In this document: in pieces, positions 7,739 through 16,033 of the stretch
Layout: each line of letters opens with the position of its first letter
How positions within the stretch are numbered: position 1 is the stretch's first letter
Made by a program: the position numbers and the translations under genes
The notes under the pieces: generated by a model
The model's database searches: none
Told to the model about the DNA's origin: nothing
The model's input: only the letters and a program-made list of their open reading frames with translations
Source: CBDCPI01 sp965220245
Lineage (GTDB): Bacteria > Chloroflexota > Dehalococcoidia > Lucifugimonadales > UBA3495
DNA length: 64,000 nt
Assembly: GCA_965220245.1 (NCBI GenBank)
Contig: CBDCPI010000014.1
Location: 186,001 to 250,000 of the forward strand
Reading direction: 5' to 3'

Positions 7739-8097
7739 GCCTCACGTTTCCCTTCCCAATGCTGTCGCTCGTACCTGAGGAACAAGAGGTAGAGCCTTCG
7801 TTGTTCTTTGTCGTGCCGGCCTTCTTCCTTCAGGAACAACAAGTGGCGTTCTCTATCGCTCAACCCCAACTGGCTCTCATCCAGGTTGCGCTCGAATTCA
7901 AGGAAACGCAGCATATCCTCTCCCTGGCGCCGGTGCTTCTCTTCCATAGTTTCATAGTGTGTCGGGCTGAGGTCCAATTCATCCAAGTGTTTCTGCAGTT
8001 CGGCATAATTTACCGGCTCCTGCTCGAAGCCGTAGTTGTGCAGGTCTTCCGGGGATTTGCCGGTTTTGTTGCCGCGGGGACCTCTGGCTTCGGACAT
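7735..8097 (-). CDS. Small charged protein, possible antitoxin
   Basis: A 120-residue protein I do not recognise. It is rich in Glu, Lys, Arg and His with long predicted helices (KHRRQGEDMLRFLEFERNLD; RERHLLFLKEEGRHDKEQRR). There is no signal peptide or membrane segment. The ATG at 8097 sits just after the stop of the PIN gene at 8099-8524, whose last codons supply the GGAGG ribosome site. Its own stop overlaps the start of the next PIN gene. The position, one per PIN toxin and translationally coupled, makes an antitoxin role plausible but unproven. Confidence 0.6.
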   Translation of the reverse strand: MSEARGPRGNKTGKSPEDLHNYGFEQEPVNYAELQKHLDELDLSPTHYETMEEKHRRQGEDMLRFLEFERNLDESQLGLSDRERHLLFLKEEGRHDKEQRRLYLLFLRYERQHWEGKREA

Positions 8098-8098
8098 T

Positions 8099-8524
8099 TT
8101 ATTTACCTCCAGCGGGTTCCGAGAAGGGTTTGGGCGCCGGGTCGCTCAAACCCTGAACGTGCTGTATGTTTCGAGTTACCAGGGTCAGATTATGCACCCT
8201 GGCGGTGGCCGCCAACAGACCGTCAGTCACGGGGATGTTGCGGATGTGGTATATTCGGCCCCAAGCATCGGCAATGTCGGCGTCAATCGACAAAATCCGG
8301 CCTTCGTAATTTTGTTCCACGTACCTCAGCCAATTTTCAAGAACTTCAGCCTGCCGTGGGTCGCGATCTCGAACCAGCTCGATTCCTTTGCGAATTTCGC
8401 CTAGCGTCAGTACGCTCAGAAACAAGTCATCGTCCGAAATGCTGGTGTACCAAGCCGCCACGTTCTCGTCGCATCGGTCCCGTTTACGCAATTCTGAGAC
8501 GACGTTGGTGTCGAGCAAATACAC
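8099..8524 (-). CDS. vapC: PIN-domain toxin, VapC/FitB-like
   Basis: A 141-residue PIN protein with LLDTNVVSELRK (Asp5), TLGEIRKGIE (Glu43), IPVTDGLLAATA and LVTRNIQHV, the FitB/VapC pattern. The start is GTG at 8524, which overlaps the TAG stop of res by one base, so its translation is coupled to that of the restriction subunit. No antitoxin gene precedes it; the neighbour upstream is res itself. Its partner could be the charged protein downstream or may be missing. Confidence 0.82.
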   Translation of the reverse strand: MYLLDTNVVSELRKRDRCDENVAAWYTSISDDDLFLSVLTLGEIRKGIELVRDRDPRQAEVLENWLRYVEQNYEGRILSIDADIADAWGRIYHIRNIPVTDGLLAATARVHNLTLVTRNIQHVQGLSDPAPKPFSEPAGGK

Positions 8525-11500
8525 TAACAGGACTCGCCGGGACCGTCATACAGAAATGAAACATCGCGCCCGTAGTCTGGGGGCCGTGTCAGGTCCAGGT
8601 CGTCAAAGGACGGGCCCGCCACTAGCATCTCCTTGAAGCTGAGTTTGCCGTAATCGTAGCTGGGAAAGTCTCCGGTCGGCATGTTCTTGGACAAATCGAT
8701 AAAATTAAGGATGGCGCGTTCCATCTCGGCCTCAATGTCATAAACGTCGGTGAACTCGGCAAAGGCCCAGCGTCCGTACTGGCCCAGGGCATTCACGCCG
8801 GGCAGCCAGTAGGCTTCCATCGCGTTCTTCTTTTCCTTGGCGTCCTCACCCCGGTAGCCCTTGATTTCCACGATGAGGTTCAGCGGACCGTCCTGCCCGT
8901 CGTCCACCTGAACGATGAAGTCGGGGATGTAGGTGCGCGGGGTTGAGCCGTACAGGTAAGGGACTTCCAAACCCAGGTTGTGGTTCTTCACGTAGGCTTT
9001 CACCAGGGGATGGGACTCGACCGCCCGGCAGAACTCGGCTTCCCAATCGCTGTCCAGCACGGCCAGGTTGACGTGGCACTTCCGGGAGTCGGTGACCCAG
9101 ATGCCGGTCCTGGAGGTGGTGAAGTTTACGTGCCGCGTCGAGCCGGTGGGGTTGTAGGAGTCCAGCAGCGCCTTGATGGACCGCTCGCCCTGCCTGCTGG
9201 TGATGGCGGAGGTGATGCGGTTGCAGGCCATGTCCGCCAATGACTGGTACATCAACTGGGCCGGGTAGGTCCCGCCCCGGCAGACCAAGCAGGTGTCCAG
9301 CCATTGCTTGACCACGTTCCGCAGCTTGCCGAACAGGTGCACCTTGATGTCCTGGTTGGGATCGCGCCACTTGGTTTCCAGCAGCCGCTTGGTCAGGTGC
9401 AGCACCAGGCTGGAAGTGCGGAGGTCGCCGGTGTGGACCAGGTTCAGGTCAACGCCTTCCCCGATAATCCCCTCGTTCCTGGTCTGCGTCGGTCCGACAA
9501 GGTCCGGCGTCAAGTCCAGCTTGGAGTCGTCAGTAAAGTTGACAACCAGGTTTTCCTTGGGTGGGTCTTCCCGGTAACCGGAGACCCGGGGGAAGGTCAT
9601 CTCTAGGTGGTCCCGCTCGGGACGCATGGCCCTGACGTGAACCGTTTGACGCGGCTTGCCCGGGCCGACCACCATCGGCCGGGCAGTGAAATCAAAGGGT
9701 ATGCCCAGCACGTCGGCGTACTCGACGTTGAACCGGTCCTCTTCGTTCAAGTCGTAGGACTGGCGCCGCAACGCCCGCCCGACCACCTGCTCGCACAGCA
9801 GTTGGGTGCCGAAAGCCCGCACCCCCAAAACGTGAGTCACCGTGTTGGCGTCCCAGCCCTCGGTGAGCATGGACACCGATACGACGCAGCGAATTTGCCC
9901 GCCCAGCCGCCCCTCCTTGCCGACGGTGTTCATCACTTCCCGCAGCAGCTCTTGCTCCGTGATGCTGTCCGACTCCTCCCGGTTGCCGGAACGTTCCTGC
10001 CGCTCCCACCGGAATCGCTCAATCTGCTCCGCTGCGGCCCGGCGGAAATCATCGCTGAGCTTATCGCCGGACTCCAGTTGTTGGCTGTCGATCAGCAAGG
10101 TGCGGGGTATCGGGTATCGGTTGCCGTGCTCGTCGAAGTTGCGGAATAGTGGCAGCCGCCCGTATTGCAGCGAGGTAGAGCCATCGTCATTCTCCCGCTC
10201 GAAGCCGGAAATAAAGTCATAGACCAGCTTGGAGGTCGAAGTGTTGTTGCAGACCACAATGAAGCAGGGTGGCACCGTGGCTCCGTCCGCTTGCCATTGC
10301 TCGTAGGTCGTCTTGTAGTGCCCGTAGAGAGCTTCCAGGGCCGTCTGCAACGTAGTGGGCAAGTTGAGTGGGTCCAGGTTCCCGGCTTTGCCCCGTCCCG
10401 CTCTGGGCATATCTTGCCGGATATGCTCCCAAAGGTTCCGGAAGACCGGGACCTGTTCGCCGGGGATGTTGTCGGCCACCGGGACCCGGGGCAGCTTGAC
10501 GATGCCGCATTCAATGGCGTCCATCAGGGAGAAGTCGCTCACCGTCCAGGGGAAAAGGGTCCCTTCGGCGTAACCGGAGCCGCGGAGGAAGAAAGGAGTG
10601 GCCGACAGGTCCACCACCTGACGGACGCCCAGCTTGCGCTTGACAATCTCCAAGCCGGAAATCCAGACCCGGGCCTCTTCAGTGTTCTTGGCGGCTTCCT
10701 GACGGTCTTCTCCTGTCAAGGGGCCTTCGTCGTCATCACCCGGCTTGCGCCGGTAGCAATGATGTCCCTCGTCGTTCAACACCATTACGTTCTTCATGCC
10801 CATCAGTTCCGGCATGACCCGCTGGACCATCTGGCCTTCGGATTCCTGAGTTTCCAGAGGGTTACCCGGTCCTTGCAGCAGCGCGCGCCCTCCGCTGGAA
10901 ATTTCGAGGCGCTCGCGGGGACGTAAAGCGTGGTAGTTGGTGATGACTATCTTGGCTCGCTGGAGGTCTTCCAACATATCGCCGGGGACCAACTCCCGGC
11001 TGGCGTAGTAGCTGTCCGGGTCATTGGGCTGGAGCACCCTCAGCCGGTCTTTGATGGTGAGCCCAGGCGTCACCACCAGGAAGCCGCGAGTGAACCTCCG
11101 GCTGTTGGGATGCCGGACGGCGTTGATGGTCTGCCAAGCAATAACCATCGCCATCACGGTGGTCTTGCCGGCGCCGGTCGCCAGCTTCAAGGCGATGCGC
11201 GATAGTTCAGGGTTGGCCTCTTCATTGACGTCGGCCAGCCGGTCCAGGACCCTCCTGTCCGCCGTACTGAGCCTGGGAGCAACCTCGGTAAGCCATATCA
11301 AGGTTTCCACAGCCTCGACTTGGCAGAAGAAGGGGCGGTAATGACTGAAATTGTGCTGCCGCCAATGCAGGAGCAACCGGGCTGTTTCCGGCGTTACTCC
11401 CCAGTTGTTCGGACCGGGAATGTTCCTCCACTGGTCAACGTGCCGCCGAATCTCGTTCACCGCAGCAGTAACATCGTACTGTTGCTCTTGAGTTGAGAGG

Positions 11501-11709
11501 CCCAATCCTTCGTCGATGACAAACTGCTGCTGTCCGCCCCTGGTCCTCCCCCTTTGCCTGGGCTTGGGGATTGGCGTGACGAACTCGGCCCCTCTCCGGC
11601 TTTCTATGATTCGTTGAGTCGGTTGGCCTTCTTCGTCCAACTCCCAGTGTTGAGAGGGATATTCGTATGGCGAGTTGATTATGGGCCGGTCAAAAAACGG
11701 GTTTTCCAT
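8524..11709 (-). CDS. Restriction subunit Res, superfamily 2 helicase-nuclease (BPTD_3080-like)
   Basis: An intact 1061-residue protein. Walker A is at about 178-184 (ATGAGKT), with Walker B NDEGHHCY, LSATPFFLRGSG and the arginine-finger motif QVVGRALRR, making an SF2 ATPase like type III Res. The C-terminus has a PD-(D/E)XK nuclease: PDFIV at about 929 and VEIKG at about 948. The N-terminus (ENPFFDRPIINSPYEYPSQH) is the conserved lead of this family. It would translocate on and cut foreign DNA lacking the Mod modification. The start at ATG 11709 follows AGAGGCGA. It is intact, whereas its partner mod is interrupted, which could be hazardous if modification were fully lost. Confidence 0.88.
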   Translation of the reverse strand: MENPFFDRPIINSPYEYPSQHWELDEEGQPTQRIIESRRGAEFVTPIPKPRQRGRTRGGQQQFVIDEGLGLSTQEQQYDVTAAVNEIRRHVDQWRNIPGPNNWGVTPETARLLLHWRQHNFSHYRPFFCQVEAVETLIWLTEVAPRLSTADRRVLDRLADVNEEANPELSRIALKLATGAGKTTVMAMVIAWQTINAVRHPNSRRFTRGFLVVTPGLTIKDRLRVLQPNDPDSYYASRELVPGDMLEDLQRAKIVITNYHALRPRERLEISSGGRALLQGPGNPLETQESEGQMVQRVMPELMGMKNVMVLNDEGHHCYRRKPGDDDEGPLTGEDRQEAAKNTEEARVWISGLEIVKRKLGVRQVVDLSATPFFLRGSGYAEGTLFPWTVSDFSLMDAIECGIVKLPRVPVADNIPGEQVPVFRNLWEHIRQDMPRAGRGKAGNLDPLNLPTTLQTALEALYGHYKTTYEQWQADGATVPPCFIVVCNNTSTSKLVYDFISGFERENDDGSTSLQYGRLPLFRNFDEHGNRYPIPRTLLIDSQQLESGDKLSDDFRRAAAEQIERFRWERQERSGNREESDSITEQELLREVMNTVGKEGRLGGQIRCVVSVSMLTEGWDANTVTHVLGVRAFGTQLLCEQVVGRALRRQSYDLNEEDRFNVEYADVLGIPFDFTARPMVVGPGKPRQTVHVRAMRPERDHLEMTFPRVSGYREDPPKENLVVNFTDDSKLDLTPDLVGPTQTRNEGIIGEGVDLNLVHTGDLRTSSLVLHLTKRLLETKWRDPNQDIKVHLFGKLRNVVKQWLDTCLVCRGGTYPAQLMYQSLADMACNRITSAITSRQGERSIKALLDSYNPTGSTRHVNFTTSRTGIWVTDSRKCHVNLAVLDSDWEAEFCRAVESHPLVKAYVKNHNLGLEVPYLYGSTPRTYIPDFIVQVDDGQDGPLNLIVEIKGYRGEDAKEKKNAMEAYWLPGVNALGQYGRWAFAEFTDVYDIEAEMERAILNFIDLSKNMPTGDFPSYDYGKLSFKEMLVAGPSFDDLDLTRPPDYGRDVSFLYDGPGESC

Positions 11710-11765
11710 GATTCGCCTCTTTTGGGGCAGTCATAAGACCACCATTTGATTGAAGGGCCGGATTC

Positions 11766-12010
11766 CTAAAGCGCCAGCCGCTTCTGGCCGTGGTATTCCT
11801 GCAACGAAGGGTAAAGCTGTCCGTCGGTAGCAACGTAGAGGACCCCTAGCCGTTCCAGACTTATTGTTGGCGACGAGATGGTAACTTGGAAGAGTTGTCG
11901 CAGCCTGTACAGGTTGGGCCAACCGGTGAGGTCAACGTCGCTGATGGCGAATTGAACAACCGGGTTGCCTGCCTCTCTATATGAACGTCGGGCAAGTACC
12001 GGGTAGTCAT
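11766..12010 (-). CDS. Small hypothetical protein, apparent frameshift near its start
   Basis: The stop of the XRE gene (12007) overlaps an ATG at 12010 that follows GGAGGAAGG, so a coupled gene is expected. That frame ends at 11861. The neighbouring frame, shifted by one base in the ACCCGG stretch near 12000, reads a more protein-like sequence to 11766 (EAGNPVVQFAISDVDLTGWP; ISLERLGVLYVATDGQLYP). I recognise no domain. It is either a small regulator partner with a sequencing indel or a broken gene between XRE and res. Confidence 0.45.
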
Positions 12011-12381
12011 CCTTCCTCCGGTTGTTCCTCCGGCGACTGACCCGCAAAGAGCTTTCGCCAATCGGCTGCCGAATGTACATCACTCCCGACGGACCGTAAA
12101 AGCCGCACAACCTCAGGATTACGGGACAGGGTTTCCGCCAAGTCTGACGGAATTTTTCCGGCGAGGGTGATCAATTCATCGGCCAACTCGGTCTCGTCCA
12201 TCCCCAGTTTGCTCGCCAACTCTTTGGCAATCCGTAGAAGGACGCCCTCGCTGGGAGGTTCGACGCGGCCGTTTTCGATCTTGCTCAAATAGGTGAAATC
12301 TACCCCGACCTGCTCTGCCAGCGCCCGCTGACTCAGCCGGGCAGCCCTCCGCAATTCGCGCAACCGGTCGGGAAAAGGCAT
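12007..12381 (-). CDS. XRE-family helix-turn-helix regulator
   Basis: About 124 residues from ATG 12381, chosen because GGAGG lies just upstream; the longer frame to 12543 has no support. Residues 5-60 form a Cro/CI-type HTH: RLRELRRAARLSQRALAEQ, then VDFTYLSKIENGRVEPPSEG. The C-terminal half (KLGMDETELADELITLAGKI; LAETLSRNPEVVRLL) resembles the tail of phage-type and RM controller repressors. It heads the res-mod operon, so a role as RM controller or autoregulator is likely. A palindrome at 12415-12427 in the divergent region is a candidate operator. Confidence 0.82.
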   Translation of the reverse strand: MPFPDRLRELRRAARLSQRALAEQVGVDFTYLSKIENGRVEPPSEGVLLRIAKELASKLGMDETELADELITLAGKIPSDLAETLSRNPEVVRLLRSVGSDVHSAADWRKLFAGQSPEEQPEEG

Positions 12382-12414
12382 TGGAACCTCCGTAGTTAGT
12401 TTCCCAAAACTTGT

Positions 12415-12427
12415 GTTGAATTTCAAC
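12415..12427. promoter_or_regulatory. Candidate operator for the XRE regulator
   Basis: GTTGAATTTCAAC is a perfect inverted repeat (GTTGAA, T, TTCAAC) in the 69-bp gap between the divergent XRE and HORMA genes. Size and place suit a Cro/CI-type dimer site controlling both directions. No clear -35/-10 pair was assigned. Confidence 0.4.
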
Positions 12428-12450
12428 GGACCCTCTTTCAAGGTGTAAAA

Positions 12451-12968
12451 ATGACCTATAGCTACTTCACCTCCGATACTTTCACCAAGACCCATGCTGT
12501 CTATCTCGCCTCCAAGGTCGCGGCGGATCTTAAGCAGATGCAATTGTTCTACGGCAAACCGTCCGACGAGAGCATTGAGGCCTATATCAACGAAATTGTG
12601 CTCTTGCTGGTGAACAAGTGCCTACAAGATGGTCGAATACGGATTCAAGAGAGGCGACGGTTGGGTAGTGGTTGTCCGATACACGGTTCGGTCCGATGGG
12701 ACTTCGGTAGCGGACGACCGGTCTGGAAGGGTTCCGGCCGGCGCGAATATTTCAGGCGCCTCGTGGCACTGCAGGAATGGCCCAGCTTGCGCTCGGTGGT
12801 CAAAGTGGTTGGCTGGCGGGAGGACTACCTACTGAAAGTCCTCCGTGGTTAAGACGCGATTGCCCTGCCCTGGATCGCCCAAGAATTGTATGGCGGACGC
12901 CATCGGAGCCGCCCTATAGGCTTTGGACTTCCGGCGGGAACTGGACTCGGCCGCAGGGTGGCGCGGCT
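12451..12968 (+). pseudogene. Bacterial HORMA-domain protein (CBASS-type), decayed
   Basis: The frame from ATG 12451 gives TSDTFTKTHAVYLASKVAAD, LKQMQLFYGKPSDESIEAYI and EIVLLLV, the typical N-terminus of bacterial HORMA-1 proteins (Cap7 of CBASS). Near 12620 the homology moves to another frame (MVEYGFKRGDGWVVVVRYTV; VADDRSGRVPAGANISGAS), and further on it is unclear. The C-terminal closure motif cannot be recognised with confidence, so the lower limit is approximate. In CBASS the HORMA protein activates a CD-NTase when it binds a peptide. No CD-NTase, Trip13-like ATPase or effector is nearby, so this is an orphan remnant. Confidence 0.6.
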
Positions 12969-14198
12969 TCAGCCCGGTGCATCTACGTCTGGTGCTTCGG
13001 TGTCGGATACCCTCGTGTCCACGGGCAAACGCTGGCTTCGGGCGGGCCCGCTGGCGGGGTTGCGGCCGGTGGCCTGCTCGCTCCCTTGGGCACCATCGTG
13101 CCGGACCAAGGTCTCCGGACGCACCCCGTCAGGAAAACGTAAGGTACGCACCGGATAATTGATCACGATCCCCTCTTCCGAGAACCGTTGGTGGAGGTCT
13201 CGAATCAAGGCCGACTGTAAATCGAAGCTGGCCAGCCGGTCTCTGGCCTGCAAAAACAACCAGAAGTTAACGTTGGAATCCCCAAAGGACTCGAACCCAA
13301 ACCAACCCCCGTATTCCTTTACACCGTTGGGGTCGCTGTCCAGCAGGCGCGCCATGACGTCGCGGGAGACTGCTTCTACTTGTTCGAGGTCGCTTTCGTA
13401 GCTGACGCCGCAGGTTAGGTACACGTTGACCGGCGGTTCCGGCTCCTGGTAGTTGGTGATGATGGTCTCGGCGAACCTGGCATTCGGTATCACCACCAGG
13501 TTGTTCCGCCAAGTGCGGAGCCGGGTGCTGCGCCACCCCACCTCGACCACATAGCCAGCGACGCTGCCTTCCAATTCAATGTAATCGCCAGGGGAAATGG
13601 CTCCCTCGGTCATTACGTAGGTGCCGGCGAAGAGATTGGCCAGGGTTGGTTGAATCGCCAGCGCCACCGCCAAGCCGCCCAAGCCCAGACCGGCGATGAG
13701 GGGACTAATGTTAATCTGCAACACGTCCAGGACCAGCAGCCCCCCGAGGCCATAGATAACGGCCACCACCGTCCGGCGCAGCAGCGGATAGAAGCGGGCG
13801 TCGATTACCTGGGGCGTTCCTGCCGCCAGGGTTTCCAGGTACCAGTCCATCAGCCGGGACACCGACCCACTAACGGCGGCGATGCCGATAATGATGCCGA
13901 TGACCCGTACAGCCGCGTCGAGCCAGTGCTTTTGGCTGCCGGTCAGATTAAAGGGGATGGTCAGGGCCAGGTAGACACCCAAGACCAAAATGCCGACAGT
14001 CACCGGCCAACGGACCGCGTGGACCATGCGTTCGTCAAGCTCGGTGGGAGTCCGGAGGGTTAGCCGCAGGGCGAACGGAAACACCAGCTTGTGAAGGGCC
14101 AGGGCCATCAGGATGGCAACAACCACGATGGCGCCCGAGATGGTTGGGTCCAACCAAGCAGGGTCGCCAAGACCAAAGCGCGCCGGGACTACGACCAT
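12969..14198 (-). CDS. Mechanosensitive channel, MscS family
   Basis: A 409-residue inner-membrane protein. Four or five hydrophobic segments lie in the first ~190 residues (e.g. ISGAIVVVAILMALALHKLV and VVAVIYGLGGLLVLDVLQI). The pore-lining segment is glycine/alanine-rich GLGLGGLAVALAIQPTLANL, and the MscS beta domain follows (GAISPGDYIELEGSVAGYV; RTWRNNLVVIPNARF). It would open under hypo-osmotic stress. The C-terminal ~45 residues are disordered and Pro/Arg-rich. It lies just downstream of sir2; the ATG at 14198 is inside a 14-bp triplicate repeat. Confidence 0.9.
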   Translation of the reverse strand: MVVVPARFGLGDPAWLDPTISGAIVVVAILMALALHKLVFPFALRLTLRTPTELDERMVHAVRWPVTVGILVLGVYLALTIPFNLTGSQKHWLDAAVRVIGIIIGIAAVSGSVSRLMDWYLETLAAGTPQVIDARFYPLLRRTVVAVIYGLGGLLVLDVLQINISPLIAGLGLGGLAVALAIQPTLANLFAGTYVMTEGAISPGDYIELEGSVAGYVVEVGWRSTRLRTWRNNLVVIPNARFAETIITNYQEPEPPVNVYLTCGVSYESDLEQVEAVSRDVMARLLDSDPNGVKEYGGWFGFESFGDSNVNFWLFLQARDRLASFDLQSALIRDLHQRFSEEGIVINYPVRTLRFPDGVRPETLVRHDGAQGSEQATGRNPASGPARSQRLPVDTRVSDTEAPDVDAPG

Positions 14199-14237
14199 GT
14201 TTAGATGCCCATGTTTAGATGCCCATGTTTAGATGCC
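14196..14237. repeat. Three tandem copies of a 14-bp unit at the sir2-mscS junction
   Basis: CATGTTTAGATGCC occurs three times in a row. Read on the minus strand each unit is GGCATCTAAACATG, so the block contains the sir2 stop, two four-codon mini-ORFs (ATG GGC ATC TAA) and the mscS ATG. Confidence 0.9.
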
Positions 14238-15029
14238 GCCTTGGCGGACTTGCTCCGTTAACCGGGGCAGCAACTCCCCCGAAGGGCCTCTAAGCGTCAG
14301 GTGGCAAGCCGCGCTGAGAGCGGTCTCTTCCGGATTCAATTCGATCAGGGTTGCGCCCCTTTCCCGGGCCAGCAAAGGCAGTTGCGCGGCGGGATTGACC
14401 GTTCCCGAGGTGCCCACCAAGAGCAAGCAATCGCACAGTTCCGCCTGCTCGCGGCAGGCCCGCAGCACGGCCGGAGGGATGGGCTCACCAAACATCACGG
14501 TATCCAGCTTGATTACCCCGCCGCAGCGTTCACACCGGGGAGGAAGCCCATCCAGCGGGAACCCCTGCCTGGGCCAACGCTCACCGCACCCGGTACAGCG
14601 CAGCCAGGTGCGGTTGCCGTGAATTTCCAACAGCTTCCGGCTGCCTGCCGCCCGGTGCAGGTTGTCCACGTTCTGCGTCATGGTGCACCGGAGCAAGCCG
14701 AGGCTTTCCAAGTCCACTAAGGAATAGTGGCCCGCATTGGGGGCCGCTTGGTCTACCGCCAACTTCATCTCATAGATTGGGTTTCCTGGCTCCACCTCGC
14801 CCCGCAGCCTGTTTTCCCACCACAACTTGGGATTCTCGACAAACTCCCGGTAGGACAACATTGGCGGTTCACCGTGCTTGGTCCACAGTCCACCCGGCCC
14901 CCGGTAGGGTGGTATTCCCGATTCCACCGACAGCCCGGCCCCGGCCAAGGCCACCAAATGACGAGAGCGCCGCACCAGACCGGCGGCCTCCTCTAGCAAT
15001 GCTGGCAATTCTTGAGAAGCCTCTAGCAC
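14229..15029 (-). CDS. NAD-dependent protein deacetylase, Sir2 family
   Basis: A 266-residue sirtuin. The NAD-binding motif is ALAGAGLSVESGIPPYRG, followed by TQNVDNLHRAAG and the catalytic His in EIHGN. Zinc is held by two Cys pairs (RCTGCGERW and PRCERCGG), and LVGTSGTVNPAA closes the NAD site. It would remove acyl groups from lysines. The start is GTG 15029 behind GGAG. Two 4-codon mini-ORFs separate its stop from mscS. Confidence 0.92.
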   Translation of the reverse strand: MLEASQELPALLEEAAGLVRRSRHLVALAGAGLSVESGIPPYRGPGGLWTKHGEPPMLSYREFVENPKLWWENRLRGEVEPGNPIYEMKLAVDQAAPNAGHYSLVDLESLGLLRCTMTQNVDNLHRAAGSRKLLEIHGNRTWLRCTGCGERWPRQGFPLDGLPPRCERCGGVIKLDTVMFGEPIPPAVLRACREQAELCDCLLLVGTSGTVNPAAQLPLLARERGATLIELNPEETALSAACHLTLRGPSGELLPRLTEQVRQGGI

Positions 15030-15111
15030 TTTAGGTTACTCCGTGGAGCGAACACTCCGGCCTGCCAGGGAATTTATTATTGGAACAATGCAGCTAACAT
15101 CAAAAACCGGT

Positions 15112-15765
15112 TCAACGGTCAGACGGGAACCCTTCCGGCCCCAGTAGCGGCACAAAGCGGCAGGGTCCCAACATCCTCAGGGTTAACCCTTCATCCGTCC
15201 GCAGGGCGAACACCAGTTCCTGTTGGTCCAAGGTCCCCACCGGAATTATCATCCGGCCTCCTACGGACAGTTGGGAGGCCAGCGACTCGGGCAGCTTGGG
15301 GGACGCCGCGGCCACGACGATGGCGTCGAAGGGCCGGTGTTCCGGACACCCCAAGACCGGGCCCGCCGGGAGCACCGTGACGTTGTCGTGTCCCAACTCT
15401 CGAAGCTGTTCCGCCGCCCTTTGGGCCAACACCGGGACCAACTCCACAGTGAATACACTGCCATGGGGCACTAGGTGAGACAGCACCGCGGCCTGATAGC
15501 CGCTTCCCGTGCCGACTTCCAGGACCTTTTCATAGCCCCGGAGGTCCAGAGCCTCCAGCATCAAGGCCACGATATAGGGCTGAGAAATCGTTTGGCCCTC
15601 GCCGATGCCTAGCGCCACGTCTTGGTAAGCCAGGTGACGTCTATCCGGCGGAACAAACCGCTCCCGGGCAACCCACTCCATCGCCTCAATTACAGCCTTA
15701 GACCGTATCCTACTTCTAAGGCTACGGAAGAGCTTCTCCCTCGACTTGGCCAGGCTGCTATCCAT
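15112..15765 (-). CDS. pcm: Protein-L-isoaspartate O-methyltransferase
   Basis: A 217-residue class I SAM methyltransferase that repairs isoaspartyl residues in aged proteins. Family marks are ERFVPPDRRHLAYQDVALGI and GEGQTISQPYIVALMLEAL, then the SAM motif VLEVGTGSGYQAAVLS, the acidic loop FTVEL and PFDAIVVAAA. Length is normal. The start at ATG 15765 gives the expected N-terminus. The 5' flank (15766-16033) holds only a repeat. Confidence 0.92.
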   Translation of the reverse strand: MDSSLAKSREKLFRSLRSRIRSKAVIEAMEWVARERFVPPDRRHLAYQDVALGIGEGQTISQPYIVALMLEALDLRGYEKVLEVGTGSGYQAAVLSHLVPHGSVFTVELVPVLAQRAAEQLRELGHDNVTVLPAGPVLGCPEHRPFDAIVVAAASPKLPESLASQLSVGGRMIIPVGTLDQQELVFALRTDEGLTLRMLGPCRFVPLLGPEGFPSDR

Positions 15766-15917
15766 GCGCCAAATGCCCCAATACCATCACCAATGTGCAG
15801 TCACTATAGCACGGTGTCGCTACCCTTACAGCGCAGCGATTCCCGAAGCCAAGGTGCTGCCCGTCCCCAGGGTCTTTTCCTGATACGTGAATGAGTTTCT
15901 AAACTCCAATCCCCCAC

Positions 15918-15965
15918 CTTTCTGGATTCCCGCTCTGGATTCCCGCCTTCGCGGGAAAGACGATG
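15918..15965. repeat. Partial copy of a dispersed palindromic repeat
   Basis: CTGGATTCCCGCTCTGGATT then CCCGCCTTCGCGGGAAAGACG. The GATTCCCGC...GCGGGAA hairpin is shared with the 112-bp repeats at 27425-27536 and 32504-32615. It lies in the 268-bp gap between pcm and the surface protein gene; nothing else was found in that gap. Confidence 0.7.
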
Positions 15966-16033
15966 GGAAAGTTACCTGTTTAGTGATTCATTCACCTAGC
16001 GGCCATTACTCCAAGTGCTTCCTCAAGACACCT

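Noticed and set aside
12007..12968. Functional CBASS operon
   Set aside because: The HORMA gene is broken, and no CD-NTase, Trip13-like ATPase or effector is encoded nearby.
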